Assembly (NCBI RefSeq): GCF_013426205.1
Contig: NC_089426.1
Coordinates: 868,001-932,000, forward strand
DNA length: 64,000 nucleotides
Source of the DNA: Metarhizium brunneum
Lineage: Eukaryota; Ascomycota; Sordariomycetes; Hypocreales; Clavicipitaceae
Direction of reading: 5' to 3'
Part shown: positions 44,131 to 56,454 of the stretch, piece after piece
Position numbering within the stretch: position 1 is the first letter of the stretch
How the letters are laid out: every line of letters begins with the position of its first letter
The notes under the pieces: generated by a model
The model's input: the letters and a program-made list of their open reading frames with translations, nothing else
Database searches by the model: none
What the model was told of the DNA's origin: nothing
Program-made: the position numbers and the translations under genes

Positions 44131-46104
44131 ATGTCGTACCCCGTCATTGCGCTTGGCGTCGTCGCCGCCATCTACCTCCTGGTCCGATACCTCAATGCTA
44201 CCGACATTCCGAAAATCAAGGGCCTGCCCGAGATTCCAGGCGTCCCCATCTTCGGCAATCTAATCGAGCTGGGCACCGACCACGCGCGGGTTGCGCAGCG
44301 ATGGGCGCGCAAGTACGGGCCCGTCTTTCAGACCCGGCTGGGCAATCGTGTAAGTTCCAGACACTGAAAAGCCAGACCAAAAATCCACTGCTCCAGTCTC
44401 CTGCTGTTCTTTTCTCATTCATAGGCTGTCTTCTTCCTTTTATTCTATTTCATCTTAATCCCCTCGGGAGATGAAAAAAAAAAATCATGTCAAGTAGATC
44501 GCCAGGCTAACTCGAGTCCCCCTCTCGCGGGACACAATACAGCGCATCATCTTTGTCAATTCCTACGAAACCGTCAAGTACTTCTGGATCACTCACCAGT
44601 CGTCTCTCATTTCCCGGCCCATGTTCCACACCTTCCACTCGGTCGTCTCGTCCTCGCAGGGATTCACCATCGGCACCTCGCCCTGGGACGAGTCGTGCAA
44701 GCGCCGCAGAAAGGCGGCCGCAACGGCTCTCAACCGCCCAGCTACGCAGTCGTACATGCCCATTCTCGATCTCGAATCCACCGTGAGCATCAAGGAACTG
44801 CTCGAGGACTGCAAAGGCGGCACCCGGCCCGTCGACCCCATCAACTACGTCGCCAGGTTCGCGCTCAACACGTCGCTGACGCTCAACTACGGATACCGCA
44901 TCGACGGGTCTGTTGACAGCGAGCTTCTCCACGAGGTCACCCACGTGGAGCGCGAGATTTCCAATTTCAGGTCAACGAGCAATAATTGGCAGGATTATGT
45001 TCCCCTGCTGCGGTTGTGGGGTGCTCAGAACTCGTCGGCGCAGGAATATCGACTCCGGCGCGACAAGTATCTGTCCAATATGCTGGACCATCTCAAGGCG
45101 GAAATTGCAAAGGGCACGGATAAACCTTGCATTACGGGAAACATTTTGAAGGACCCCGAGGCAAAACTGAACCTTGGTATGTTCCCAGGCGACCCCAGAT
45201 ACACTACATGTCTCGAGATTTCATGTTTCTCGGTGAGATCGGGCATGCTAACAGGTTGGGCGCTCTGCAGCCGAAGTCAAGTCGATTTGTTTGACCATGG
45301 TCTCTGCTGGTCTTGATACCGTGCCGGGCAATCTCATCATGGGCATGGCATTCCTCTCCACCAAGGAAGGGCAGGCGGTACAGGCCAAGGCTCTCCAGGC
45401 AATCGAAGCCGTATATCCAGAGGGCGATGCTTGGGAAAAGTGCCTGGTGGAAGAAAAAGTGCCCTACATCACTGCGCTCGTCAAGGAAGTCCTCCGATAC
45501 TGGACCGTGATTCCGATTTGTCTTCCTCGCACCAGTATTCGAGATATCCCTTATAAGGATACTGTGATTCCTGCAGGAACAACTTTTTTCATGGTTAGTA
45601 TTATCCCGACGTACTCTTTGTTTTCCTTTTCTTCTTCTGTCTCTCTCTTTTTTTTATTTTATTTTATTTTTTTTTTTTTAAAGACTGTCTCGTCTATAAT
45701 GCAAGCTAATACCATGTTCCTGGGGGCAGAACGCCTACGCCGCCGACTACGACGAAGAGCGATTCAAGATGCCCGAGAAATTTATCCCCGAGCGGTTCTT
45801 GGAAGACACAGAAGTCGGCACACCGCATTATGCGTACGGAGCAGGGTCTCGCATGTGCGCAGGCTCGCACCTTGCGAATCGCGAGCTGTACACGGCGTAC
45901 ATTCGCCTCATCACGGCATTCGAGATGTTCCCGTCGGAGAATCCCGAGGACGCGCCCTGCATGGACTGCATCGAGTGCAACGCCACGCCCACGTCGTTGA
46001 CGTTGGATCCGAAACCGTTCAAGATTGGCATTAAGCCGCGCTCAGAGGCCAGGCTGAGGCAGTGGATTGCGGAAGCAGAGGAACGAACAGCGCACTTGAG
46101 GTAG
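44131..46104 (+). CDS. phacA: Cytochrome P450 CYP504, phenylacetate hydroxylase-like
   Basis: Four exons, 44131-44349, 44543-45176, 45271-45593 and 45730-46104, encode 516 residues. An N-terminal membrane anchor (about 1-20) precedes the proline-rich hinge 'GLPEIPGVPIFGN'. The I-helix reads AGLDT (297-301), the K-helix E-x-x-R is Glu357/Arg360, and the haem-ligand loop is 'YGAGSRMCAGSH' with Cys435. The long conserved run around 'SSSQGFTIGTSPWDESCKRR' is characteristic of CYP504, which hydroxylates phenylacetate at C2 (PhacA) or 3-hydroxyphenylacetate at C6 (PhacB), feeding the homogentisate route of phenylalanine/phenylacetate catabolism in Aspergillus. Which of the two substrates applies cannot be read from sequence. 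No homogentisate-pathway gene is adjacent. Intron 3 holds long T runs (45645-45680). Confidence 0.9.
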
Positions 46105-48376
46105 ACACCAGGCACGATTACGTCGGTAGATGATGAATTGTATTTGAAACATGACATGATGATCAATTTGTCGACTGGGGCGACAGTCGTCGTCGTTTGT
46201 GAAACGTGACTGAAAGCCACGACAAAGGACGGTCCCACGGCGTTCAAGATGGTCGCATCACCACAATTGGGTGCCTGTGCAATTGGGTCATTAGCAAATG
46301 TGCCTCGTCCTACGGAGTAAATGACAGCCAACCCTTGTACTTCTCGAGGATAGGATCCTTGAGATGAAATTGCCCATCTGGCTGGCTGCCTTGCTGTCGG
46401 TGGCTGTGCCGGCCAGCCACTTGAGTACATACAGCGCCGATGTAGTACCTGGGCACTTTGGAGCCTTGATCCATGCCCAGGTACGATCGGATCCCGGTGG
46501 TTCTTCCGCCCGCGTCATCAGTGCGAAACGGGCGGCACATTGTAAAGCCAGACTTGTCTAATAACGGCGCGAAGCTGCTGGTATTAGTATCATGTCCGGA
46601 AATTCATCTGGAGACAGAGCAGTGACCTGCCCAGCTGGAAACGTTTGGTGGAACTACTGGGGTTCTTGGCCAGTAAGGCATCCGGTCTGGTTTGTTCGGT
46701 GGTATTGGCCTGATGGGGAAGTTGCGGGGGTCCCGGTTCGACCCTCTCAATGTGTTCGGGTTGGTGGCCGTTGTTGAGAGCGTCTTGGGTGTGCAGAGCG
46801 ACGATGATAACAAGTCTGGTACGATGCTGTCGCATTGCAGACTGCAGAGCCATTGATGGCCATGGCCAGTTTGCAGCGAGGCTGGCGAAAACATGGACTG
46901 AGGAATGGCCCTGGCATGGGGTGTCCATGTTCAACAGCGGACATGGACGGCCAGGGATCCAGTCTGCAGGCTTGGCCGACTTGAGCAGGACCAGACAGCT
47001 GCAGACTAGGTAGGACTGGACAGCTGGTCGCCAGCTGGTCAGGTGGCGTCACCTTTCCGACATGGAACGGCAGGCCCAGCGCCTGGACATGAAATGACCG
47101 AGACAACTGCAATGCTGGGAAGACGTATTCACACTCCGTACATTCGCCAATGAAACACACACAATACAACCACAACACAAATCCAAATACCTGGTGTTTG
47201 ATGAGCCCAATGACGGCATACGCACATGGTGGTGCTTTGCCACCAGTCCAGTCCAGACCAGCCAAGCCAGGGACCCATGCACAGCGAGGCCCATGACAAT
47301 AACACGAGTACCAGCAGTCGACACCCCTGCCCATCTCATCATACGGGATATTGAACATTGAATGGAGGAATATTGTCGTATCGTCTGCAAAAGGAGACGC
47401 CAGCATAACAATAAACTTGACGCTTCGCTCCGCTCCGGTATTGATTCCATCAATGCTGCCAAAGTACCCAGTTTGCGAGCCATGGAAAATACTCCGCACG
47501 TTATCAGACAATAGTAGTACTATCAATTGGCCGTCTTGTCCCCGTTGCCTTTTAGTCGAGCCCAAGCGCCCCCCGTCCCAACGCCGTTGACGAAGGCGTC
47601 CCCCGGTCCCAGCACCGCTTCCTTTCTACCAACATCTGGCTGCTCTCGCCCGCATCTCGTCACCATTGCCGGCTTCGTCCCTCTTCACTCTTCACTCTTC
47701 ATCCTTCACCGCCGCCGTGGCCCCTACGCGAGCGCCTACTGGGAAAAACAGACACGACGACCGCAGCACTGTGCCCCCTGCGTTTTTCATCGTCATCGCA
47801 ACGTTTCGCTACCTATTTGACTCCTGTCTGATCGCAGCCGCCCAAGCCGCCTATGCGAAACCGCAGCTGATTGATTCTCTCTGCACATCATCTCGTCCGG
47901 AGAATCATGCACGCCTAAATCCTGTCCAGGCTTTCGACACCTGTCTCGCATCCCCGTTTTCCCATCCTCTCCTGGTTGCTGCCTTGGCTCCTTTACCAGC
48001 GCTGCCTTGCACGCTTGCTGCCGAGTGCACCGTTGTCGGCCCAAACCGATTGACGAAAAACGACCGCCACCAAAGCTTGCTTCGTCGACACCATCCCCAT
48101 TACGGCGTTCGTCTCGGCGGCTGCAGTTTTGCTTCGCGCGACTGCGTTAGCTACTCTTTAAGATTTGGCCTGCTTGGACTAAGTGGTTGTCGGCGTAATC
48201 TTTTTTCTTTTCAACAAGGAAAAGACGAAAAAAGAAAATACCCCAAAATACACCACCCCTACTTACTACCCTCCTCCGAATACTGGGGCATTTCTTCTCT
48301 CCTTTCTTCATTTTCATTTCCGCACCACTCGCGCTTACGGCTGCTGCTGTGTCTTTTTGACCTCCCTGCGGAGGTT
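46105..48376. other. Long intergenic region with the leader of the Sec2 gene
   Basis: About 2.3 kb with no recognised gene. A 65-codon frame at 46364 begins with a signal-like MKLPIWLAALLSVAVPAS; its continuation is uncertain, so it is only a weak small-secreted-protein candidate. TACGGAGTA at 46311 and ACTCCGTAC at 47133 occur here. From about 47560 the DNA is C/T-rich, as in long fungal 5' leaders. Confidence 0.45.
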
Positions 48377-50629
48377 ATGGAATCGTAAGTACCCTGACCA
48401 AGGCACCCTTGACCTCTGAACCGTTCCTTCCAGCTTCGGCTCTCGGTGCCCTCTTGATGCCCAGTGTCTCAACCTCAAACTTGGGCTCCCTCCTCTGTCT
48501 TGCGCAATGAGACAATGTATAGCATATTGGTGGACAATTGCATTCGTCAACACTATTATTCGCGAGCCTAAACCATGACCGTGGCTAACCACTTGTTCAG
48601 CTTCATCTACGCTGCTGGCTGGCCGCAACATCACCAAGCATCCTCCCGACCTTCCTCCGGCCGATCCTCCCTTGGCCATTTTCGTTCCCTGTCGTCCGTT
48701 GCCATCACAACTCAATCCACGCCGCCCTCTCCAACGTCACAAAAGCCGCGTTTACCTCTCAAATCACCGTCCACCCCACAGTTGCCCGTCATTCCTCTCG
48801 CAACCTCCTATTCCGCACCGACCCTTAACGATGAGATGAGCACCCTGCCGGATCCGCGGAGTCGCTCCAAAAGCCCGGCCAATGATGAATCCGAGCCGAG
48901 TTCTAACCACCATCCCGACCTCGACGATGAAGTCGCTACCCTGAGCACGAAACTCATCAACGCCATCAACTACCAAACCGTTCTTGACGACACCCTCTCA
49001 GCAACCCGTCACGAGCTATCTACAGCCAAGGATCGCATACGAGAATTGGAGTCTCAGAATTCTTCTATGCGGGACACTATTCGAGGGGATGTCTGGGTTC
49101 GTCGATCAACCCTCGAGGCAGAGAGGAAGGCATTGGCCCTGGAAAAGAAAGGCATGCAAGCCAAGCTAGCAGAAGAAACCGCCCGGCGTCTCGACACTGA
49201 GAAAGAGAAGAGGAAAATTGAGCAAGAACTGGAGAACCTCACCACAGCCCTGTTCGAGGAGGCGAACAAGATGGTGATTGGTGCCAAGGAGGAGGCACAA
49301 GCCCAACATGATGCCCTGCAACGCAAGATTGACCAGCTCAAGGCCCAGCTGGCTGACTCGGAAGGACTGTTGAAATCCCAGCAGGAACAACTCTCTGAGC
49401 TAAAAAGCGTCATGGAAACGATGGCTTCGGAGCACGAGGAACAGACTAACGGCACAGCACCGCCATCACCAGGTGGCGGCAGATCTGATCATGAATACGA
49501 TGATCGAGCAGTTCCATATGGACCCTATGCCGCCTCTCCTTCGGCTGAATCTTTTGCCCCTTGCTCACCCTTGAGCCTGTCGCATCTTATCCAACCTGCT
49601 TTGCGAACGGATCTTCCAGCTTTCGAAGATTTCATGAGTCTGGCCAGACTATCCCACAATAGGTACTCTCCTAGCAGGATCTCCTCGGGATCATTGGGCA
49701 GCCTAAATGCTCTTGCGCTAGGCCTTGGTGGCTCTACATCAAGTGCCCATCCTTCCAACGCCTCCACCACGTCTCTAAGCGCTTCCACCCCGGCCGATAA
49801 GAGCGCTCCGCAGTCCCCGAACACTCCGGCGTCAACGGCAAGCGTTGGCTCCAGCGGCATACCGCTTCCTCCGCTCAAGGAAACTCGATTTTACAAGCGC
49901 GCTTTGACCGAGGACATTGAGCCGACTCTGCGACTCGATATTGCCCCTGGTCTATCATGGCTCGCCCGCCGCAACGTGCTAAGCTCCATTGCAGAGGGGT
50001 CCCTGGTTGTCGAACCGATCCCGGCCAGCGCAACCTGTAATGGCACTGCCAAGCAACCTCAAATGCAACCTTGCTCCCTTTGTGGAGAGTCGAGAAAGGA
50101 CTCGCAGTACCTGCGAAACCACCGATTCAGGACTAGCGAGGCGGATACAGCTCAGAGGTATCCACTGTGCAATTATTGTTTGAACCGAGTTCGCTCAACC
50201 TGCGACTACCTTGGCTTTCTTCGCATGGTCAAGGATGGCCATTGGCGAGCAGATGATGAGGACCAGGAGAAAGCAGCTTGGGAAGAGAGCGTGAGACTAA
50301 GAGATCAAATGTTTTGGGCACGCATCGGCGGAGGTGTTATCCCTGCTGCTCCTAGCCATGCCGAAGACGAGGTGGGCCAGGACGCCAAGGTCAGTCGTCA
50401 GTCGGAGGAGTCCAACGGCGCATCCCAAAAGGACTTCTCCGAAAATCAGGTTGTGTGCTCGACGCCAGAGAATCGCAGCCATGAGGAAGTTGGCAAAACT
50501 GCCACCCTGGAACCCCATACTCCGCCAGAACAGACCGACGGCGGACGTGCATTCCGCATTTCTGTCCAGTCGGCTGACTCGCATAAAACTGGCGACTCTG
50601 CCAGCACCAAACGGCAGTCCGCAGAATAA
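48377..50629 (+). CDS. SEC2: Sec2/Rabin8-type Rab guanine nucleotide exchange factor
   Basis: I place an 8-base first exon (48377-48384, ATGGAATC before GTAAGT) and a second exon 48601-50629, giving 678 residues starting MESFIYAAG. The alternative is an unspliced start at 48575. A long coiled coil (about residues 110-270) contains 'TTALFEEANKMV', the signature of the Sec2p exchange domain that activates Sec4/Rab8 on secretory vesicles. A Ser/Pro-rich region follows. A C-terminal cysteine cluster ('CSLCGE', 'PLCNYCLNRVRSTCDYL') looks like a zinc-binding module typical of filamentous-fungal members. Function: polarised exocytosis at hyphal tips and septa. It converges on the Pmt1 gene about 1.2 kb downstream. 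Confidence 0.88.
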
Positions 50630-51798
50630 ACTACGACAACAATGAACCACACACTTGGCGGATTTCTGCACAGATTTACAAGCCGCTTTATTTCTATCAC
50701 AGTTTTTGCAGTCATTATTTAATACATCATGTATAATATTATTACTAATGGGTCGTGGGTGGATCTTCACACGGACGAGGCGTTTAGACGGAATGGGGAC
50801 GGGTTTGTTTCATGAAAAGACGTGCACCTATTCACGGATGGACAGACATGTGGACGAATTGCAGCATACAATGCATTGGACGGAGTCTGGGCAGGGGTAC
50901 AGCATTATTGCTTTGATTCACAGGCTTGCCGGTGAAGCGTCAATTCTACCGATTGACTTGATCTGATGAGGTTTCTAAACACTGCCGCATTGTGAAAAAT
51001 GTGCTTGATTGTTGGATCGTAGTGCGTCAAGAGACTGGTATTTCTAGCCGCGGTATACGCCCTAAACGAGGCCTTGCCTGAGCCCAGCGTGGTGTGCGAT
51101 GCGCCTTGTATCGTGTATATCCAGGCCATTATCGCACCCAGCATCCTGGGCGCCTGCGCAGTAAAATTACTTTCGCTCCGAAGATACGAACACGTCGAAA
51201 CCATGTATGCAAAGACCTGCTAAATTATTCTATTAGAAGTACGGAGTATACTACTGGTTTTACTCTCGTCATGCCAGACGCGCCCTAACACTCAAGTATC
51301 GCAGAGAGTTGTTGATGACTAAAGTTTGGGTGGGGGGCGGAAGCCAATTAGGCCGAGGGGATTCTGCGTACGTCAGAAATGATGTTAAACCCACCGTAAT
51401 ATCCATCAAGAAAAGCACACGTGCATTTATGTCACACATGGCTAAACTGTCAGGTCTGAATTGTATTAATATGTCAAGATGAATGGCATCGGCACGTGAC
51501 AACTTCACATCAGGGAGAGCATTCATAATAAGAAAAAACCATTGACTACAGCCAAGATACATACGAGACAAACCCCTTTATTTTCCCTCCTCCGTCCATT
51601 TTTGTTTTTTAAATGTCGCTTACTTGTAAACCCTTACCCTTTTCAAGCAGCCGGCTGATTTTCCCGCTCAGCGAACAAACTACTAATTCGTTTGCTATTT
51701 GTGTCTCGTACTGCGTCATCAAGTTAAAAACAAGGCGGTGCATAGCCTGTTTTGTAATAGTTCAATAAAATAGAGAGTGGGAGATTCTTTTTGTTATT
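50630..51798. other. Convergent intergenic region between sec2 and pmt1
   Basis: 3' flanks of two convergent genes; no gene recognised. A TACGGAGTA motif lies at 51240-51248. T-rich DNA at 51590-51620 may serve the 3' end of the Pmt1 transcript. Confidence 0.45.
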
Positions 51799-54700
51799 TT
51801 ACAATTCGTCACGGACAGTGGCTTCTTGGCCTTCGCTGGCGGGCTTGGCTTTGGACCGCTCGGCTTCCTTCTCGCCATCACGGCTGGCAGCTGCATCCTT
51901 GGGAGCTTCGGCGTGCTCGCCCTTGACCGTCTCTTGGTCGACGCCCTGGACATCCGGATGGGGAGGGGCTACGCCCGCAACCATGTCGGAGGGCCACCCG
52001 CCGTCGGGGGCAGGCAGCTCGTTGCCCTGCTCGTCGACAACACGGGTTCGGGTCTCGTATTTAGTCTCGAATTTAACTTTGCCTTGGAGCTTCTTGACTT
52101 GTTCGTCATCCAGGAGGTTGCCGTCTTGGTCGCGGTACTCAATTTTCTCTTCTTGGCTGAGAATCTTGGCGGATGGCTCAGGCTTGTCCGAGACTCCAGC
52201 GTCGTCAACAACTAATTTGTGCTGTTCCTCTTCACTAGCGGGGACAGGAGAGCTGGGGATACTGGGAATATCGGAAGCCGAGGAGCTCGGATCTCCTGAA
52301 CCAAGAGAACTGTACTGATCATACTAACAGAGAAAATATGTCAGTACTGCTAGATAGACCTCACGAAGCAGTTAGACGGGCTGAACTTACGCGGTCAAAA
52401 AAGTTGTTGCAGTCCCAATCCCATGTGTTGAACAATTTGACTCGCTTACAATCGTCCTTGGTCCAGCTGTTGCCGTAGGCAAGAGGGGCCAGCAGAGAGA
52501 AAACAGCGATTGACAGAACAAGGAAGAGCATGGTAGCCGCTTTATTGACAATAGCCGCGTCCTTGGATTTGACTCCGGGGAATCGAACAGTCAAGAAGTC
52601 AAACAGCTGGCTGAGAGCGATGATGGCAAAATACAATGCAGGGAAGTAGTGGTGGAGGAAGAGCTGACGCTGCATGAGGTAGAAAGGAAAGTAATGCAAG
52701 GCCCAGCCAAGAATTGAGGTACCCAACTCGTAGTCAAATCGCTTAAAGGTTGGGTTGGCATAGTCGTTGCAGCTGCGCTGCCATCTCAGAATGGCGACAC
52801 CCTTGAACAAAACCCAGACAACGATGGTGATGGAGGAGGCCCACCAGATAATAGGATTGCCAATGAGGTAAATCTGGGTGTGGTTCTTACCCCAGAAGTT
52901 GATACCTCGTTGGAGAATAGGCCAAGACTCAGGGCGAGAGTCCCAGGCATGGGACTCAGTCAGACCCGCGTTAGTAGTCCACATTACCTGCTGGAGCTCC
53001 AAAAACTTGCCAAAGAAGCCTGGGTTGCGGTAGTTGACTTTGGGTGTGTTTTCGTCATGCTGGGGGTGCTCGTTGTGTTCAATGTACCACAGACTGTTGG
53101 GTACACTGCCGCCGCGCGCGCAGGTAACTTCCTGTTGCTCAGAGGCCCAGTCGGGAAGCTTGACCTTGTGAGAAAACAGGACACAGCCAGTCATGACGTG
53201 GACAAGACGGAACTTGGTTTCAATAGTCCTGAGCCGCTCCTTAGCCACAGCCCCATGGGACTGCTTCTTGACGATTTCGACACGGAAGTAGTCATTGGCG
53301 TCGCCCTCAAAACCTTCATATCCGTAAGCAGAAACCTCGTTCTGCCAGTCGGCCTCGGTAATAGGTGGGCGGACATCGTGAGAGTGCAGTCGGCGGAAAG
53401 TGGGTGTGTGGTACAGTCTCAGAACCGCTCCGTCTTCAATAAATACAGGGCCGCCAGGGAGGTTGTCCCAGACGTGGGTGCCGTTGAGAGGCTGGCCATC
53501 AACACCAAGGGGCTGCGTCTGGTTCTCGAGAAGCCAGACATTGTTTTCATCCTTGTGAGGGTACAGGGTGATTTGCTGTTGCTTGCTACCAGTGGGATAC
53601 ATGAGCGGGTGAGAGTGCAGATAGCCGCCTTGAGTGTTGACGTGACGGATGCTCACGCGGCTTCCAAAAGCGACATCAGCGGCAACATCATTCATTCCCT
53701 TGTTGTTGAGAGTGGCTTGGAACTCGGAGCTCATGAAACCGTCACCATCACCGGGGTTGACCAAGCAAAGGAAGTGGATGGCAAACATGGCCATGTAGAA
53801 GGTGATGGGAATGATGATGAGGCAGAAAGCTCTCGCCATCAAGTGCTTGGACCAAAGGCGCATGGTGACGTTCTTGTTATCGCCCAGGAGAACCCAGAGC
53901 TGTAGCAGAGTCAATGCGCCTACCCAGGCAATGGTGAACAGACCAACCCATTTGATGCTGACGGTGATACCCAAACCAAGTCCGGTCATGGCAAGCCAGA
54001 ACCACCATGCAGGCTGGAATGCCTTGGCAGGGCCAAGTTCATGTTGATTCGTGAAGCAGGAGAAGGCGAGGGCGGTGAAGGCAGTCGCGGCGACCAACGG
54101 GGAGTCGAGCAGAATCAATCGAGCTTGGGTGAGGAGGCCATTTTCTGGTATTTCAATTAGCCATGCCAGCCTGAACAGCATTGCACGGGGGGTCAAGAGT
54201 GCCAGGGTCGGTGAAATCCATACCAAAGATGATGAGAGAAGCACCCATTGCAGCGGTCATGGTACGGCAACCGACAGCCTTGAGGGTAAAGAACATGCAC
54301 GGAACCAACAAGATACCGCAGATGGCGGGGAACAAGCGCATAGACACGTAGGGGACGCCAGGCTCAAGGTAATCTTTGCCAATTTCCTTGAAGTCAAAGT
54401 TGCCATCAAAGCCAGCCAGCCAGCCGGTCAATGCAATAAGCATCTTGGCCAGTGGTGGATGTACGTCCATGAAGAATTTGCCCTTGATGTATTTCGATGC
54501 GAAGCCGCCAAAGCTAGAGAATCGGAGTGGTAAGTCTCGGTGCACACGGTGAATGCGAGAACCGAAGCTGAACAGCATGCTGATACTTACTGCACTTCGT
54601 CAAAAACGACGCTACTAGGCTGATAGATTCGAAAGACGCGAACAATGGCCGCCAACAAGGTCAGCAGGAGAGACACAACATAGTCGGAGGCGGGAAGAAG

Positions 54701-54826
54701 GAAGATGTCGTTGTCTTCAACGCCGTCAGACTTGTACGAAGTGCTCTTTGCTTTGCTCTTGGTTGTGGTTGCGGTTACGGTCGGCGGCTGCGGGCTCTTG
54801 CCCCGAGCCGAACTCGATCTCGCCAT
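51799..54826 (-). CDS. pmt1: Protein O-mannosyltransferase, PMT1 subfamily
   Basis: Four exons on the minus strand (54826-54591, 54513-54224, 54144-52391, 52323-51799) with introns of 77, 79 and 67 bases encode 934 residues. The enzyme transfers mannose from dolichol-phosphate-mannose to Ser/Thr of secretory proteins in the ER. Visible are the lumenal loop-1 motif FDEVHFGGF (its His codon is split by intron 1), 'DVHPPLAKM', about ten hydrophobic segments, and the MIR region with LHSH and TGCxLFSH repeats. The C-terminal end ('YGNSWTKDDCKRV', 'WDWDCNNFF', then 'YRDQDGNLLDDEQVKKLQ') matches yeast Pmt1 rather than Pmt2 or Pmt4. The last residues are RDEL, resembling an ER-retrieval signal. The gene is divergent from the SF3a1 gene. 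Confidence 0.93.
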
Positions 54827-56454
54827 GATTCTGTCGGCGCGGTTACGAGACCGACCGTGGATGGCGAATTCGCAAGACGGCGACTCGTGGGGATCGCAGT
54901 TCGATAAAAGGTGGGATGAGTGCAGAAGTGGGAAACAAAACGGGCGGTTAACGAGAGTGTCGAATAAAAGAGATGAAAATTAAAATGGCCGCATCTACAA
55001 GTAAAACAATGGCCAGGAAGAAAAATAACTCAGCCCCGGTCCGTAAATGATGAAGGAAGAAGATGGGATGGAGTCGGGAAGGGGAACGAGAACAGAGCTC
55101 GGTTGAGAGATGTGGAATAAAGGGGGACGATTTCTTGGGACGGTTTTGGCGCGGTTTGCCGGAACAGGGTGCGCAAGTGGTGAAGCTCCAACTCAGCACG
55201 AACGCACCAGACATGTGGCCTCATCGACCACGTCCTCGGTACGTACTGCGCAATGCATTAGCATCTGTGCCGCCTTGCGCCGCCAACTTTAGAATTCACG
55301 TCCATGTCCAGATCCAGCCACCCTCAGGTTGAGCTGACCCCCTGCATGCCGTCTCTTTTTTCTTCAATCATGTCGCCGAAACCCCATGGTCCTTGAGCTA
55401 GTAGTAGTACTCCGTACCTTGCACTGGTAGCTAGCGTGCTCCAGGGCCAAGACCCTGGTGCCCCCAGCGCGTTTGTTCAATGTTTCCTCGTGTTTCCCCG
55501 TCGATTGATTGTCTGTCCCTGGCATGCATGAATATACATGTATGTATGTTTGTTGCATGCCTGCGATGTGCTCCGTAGCATTTTAAGAATACCGTTCCCG
55601 GACAGTCAAGCTCATCCCAGTCCGTCCATCTTGCGATGCTGGGATCGACAAGTGAGACAAAATCTGCCATGATGGGTTCGCGACTGCATGGAACCGGAGG
55701 CATACTCTATTTTTGTATTGGTGCTGGAGCATGCTCGATTCTATTCTGCAATCACAGCCCCAGTGTCAAAGCGGCAATCTTCTTCTCACCAATTTCTGCG
55801 GGCGTGTCCATTTTGTCCCTGGCGGACTAGCATCCGCTCAGCCAGGAAAGTTTGCCGAATAACAATTGAGCTGGACTTGGCCTTCCTCAGCCTGGGGATA
55901 CTAAAACCGCTGGTGCTCCAATGCGGAAATTTATCCACTTGCTGTTGGCCCGTCCGCTCCCTCGCCGCACCACCAGGGAGTCCCGGAGCTCAAGCGTTCT
56001 CGTCTCTCAGATCTGTAGCAGGCTCTTGGCATGTGGGCAGAGCTGTCCTGAATACGAACCTATTCTCTTTCTAAACAGCGTGTTGAATTGGCGCTTGGAG
56101 GAAACGCTGTGCAGATGCTATCAATCGGACTATACCTGGTGAATGCGCAGTGACAATGTTCGAAAAGTGGCTGGCTTAGCAGATAGAAACTAGCATATCC
56201 CAAGATCGAGCATCTCAAAGAGAAGCTGTCCCTGCCGCTCCCCATGGAATAGCAGAGGCCAGACACGACAGTGGTCAACTATCCAGAAGAGCCTGAGCCA
56301 CTGTGGCGCTGGACTAGGTTGGCTGACCGGATCAATGTATATCCGCTACGCCGCGAGGGTGAATCTCACGCCTGGGAAATTTCGTGGTTGGCAGGGACGA
56401 GAGCTTCGCGACAGTTCTAACAATTTCAAATCATCCTACCATTTACGGCACAAC
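54827..56454. promoter_or_regulatory. Divergent intergenic region, pmt1 and SF3a1 genes
   Basis: 1.6 kb between two divergent start codons, so it holds both promoters and leaders. A TACTCCGTAC motif lies at 55408-55417. No gene is supported; the frames on either strand are short and overlap. Confidence 0.4.

Noticed and set aside
47666..48388. 240-codon plus-strand frame ending at the Sec2 start
   Set aside because: It is Ser/Leu/His/Pro-rich and low in domain character; it looks like a C/T-rich 5' leader read in frame.
52880..53905. 341-codon plus-strand frame opposite the Pmt1 gene
   Set aside because: It is antisense to conserved Pmt1 coding sequence and has no recognisable features.
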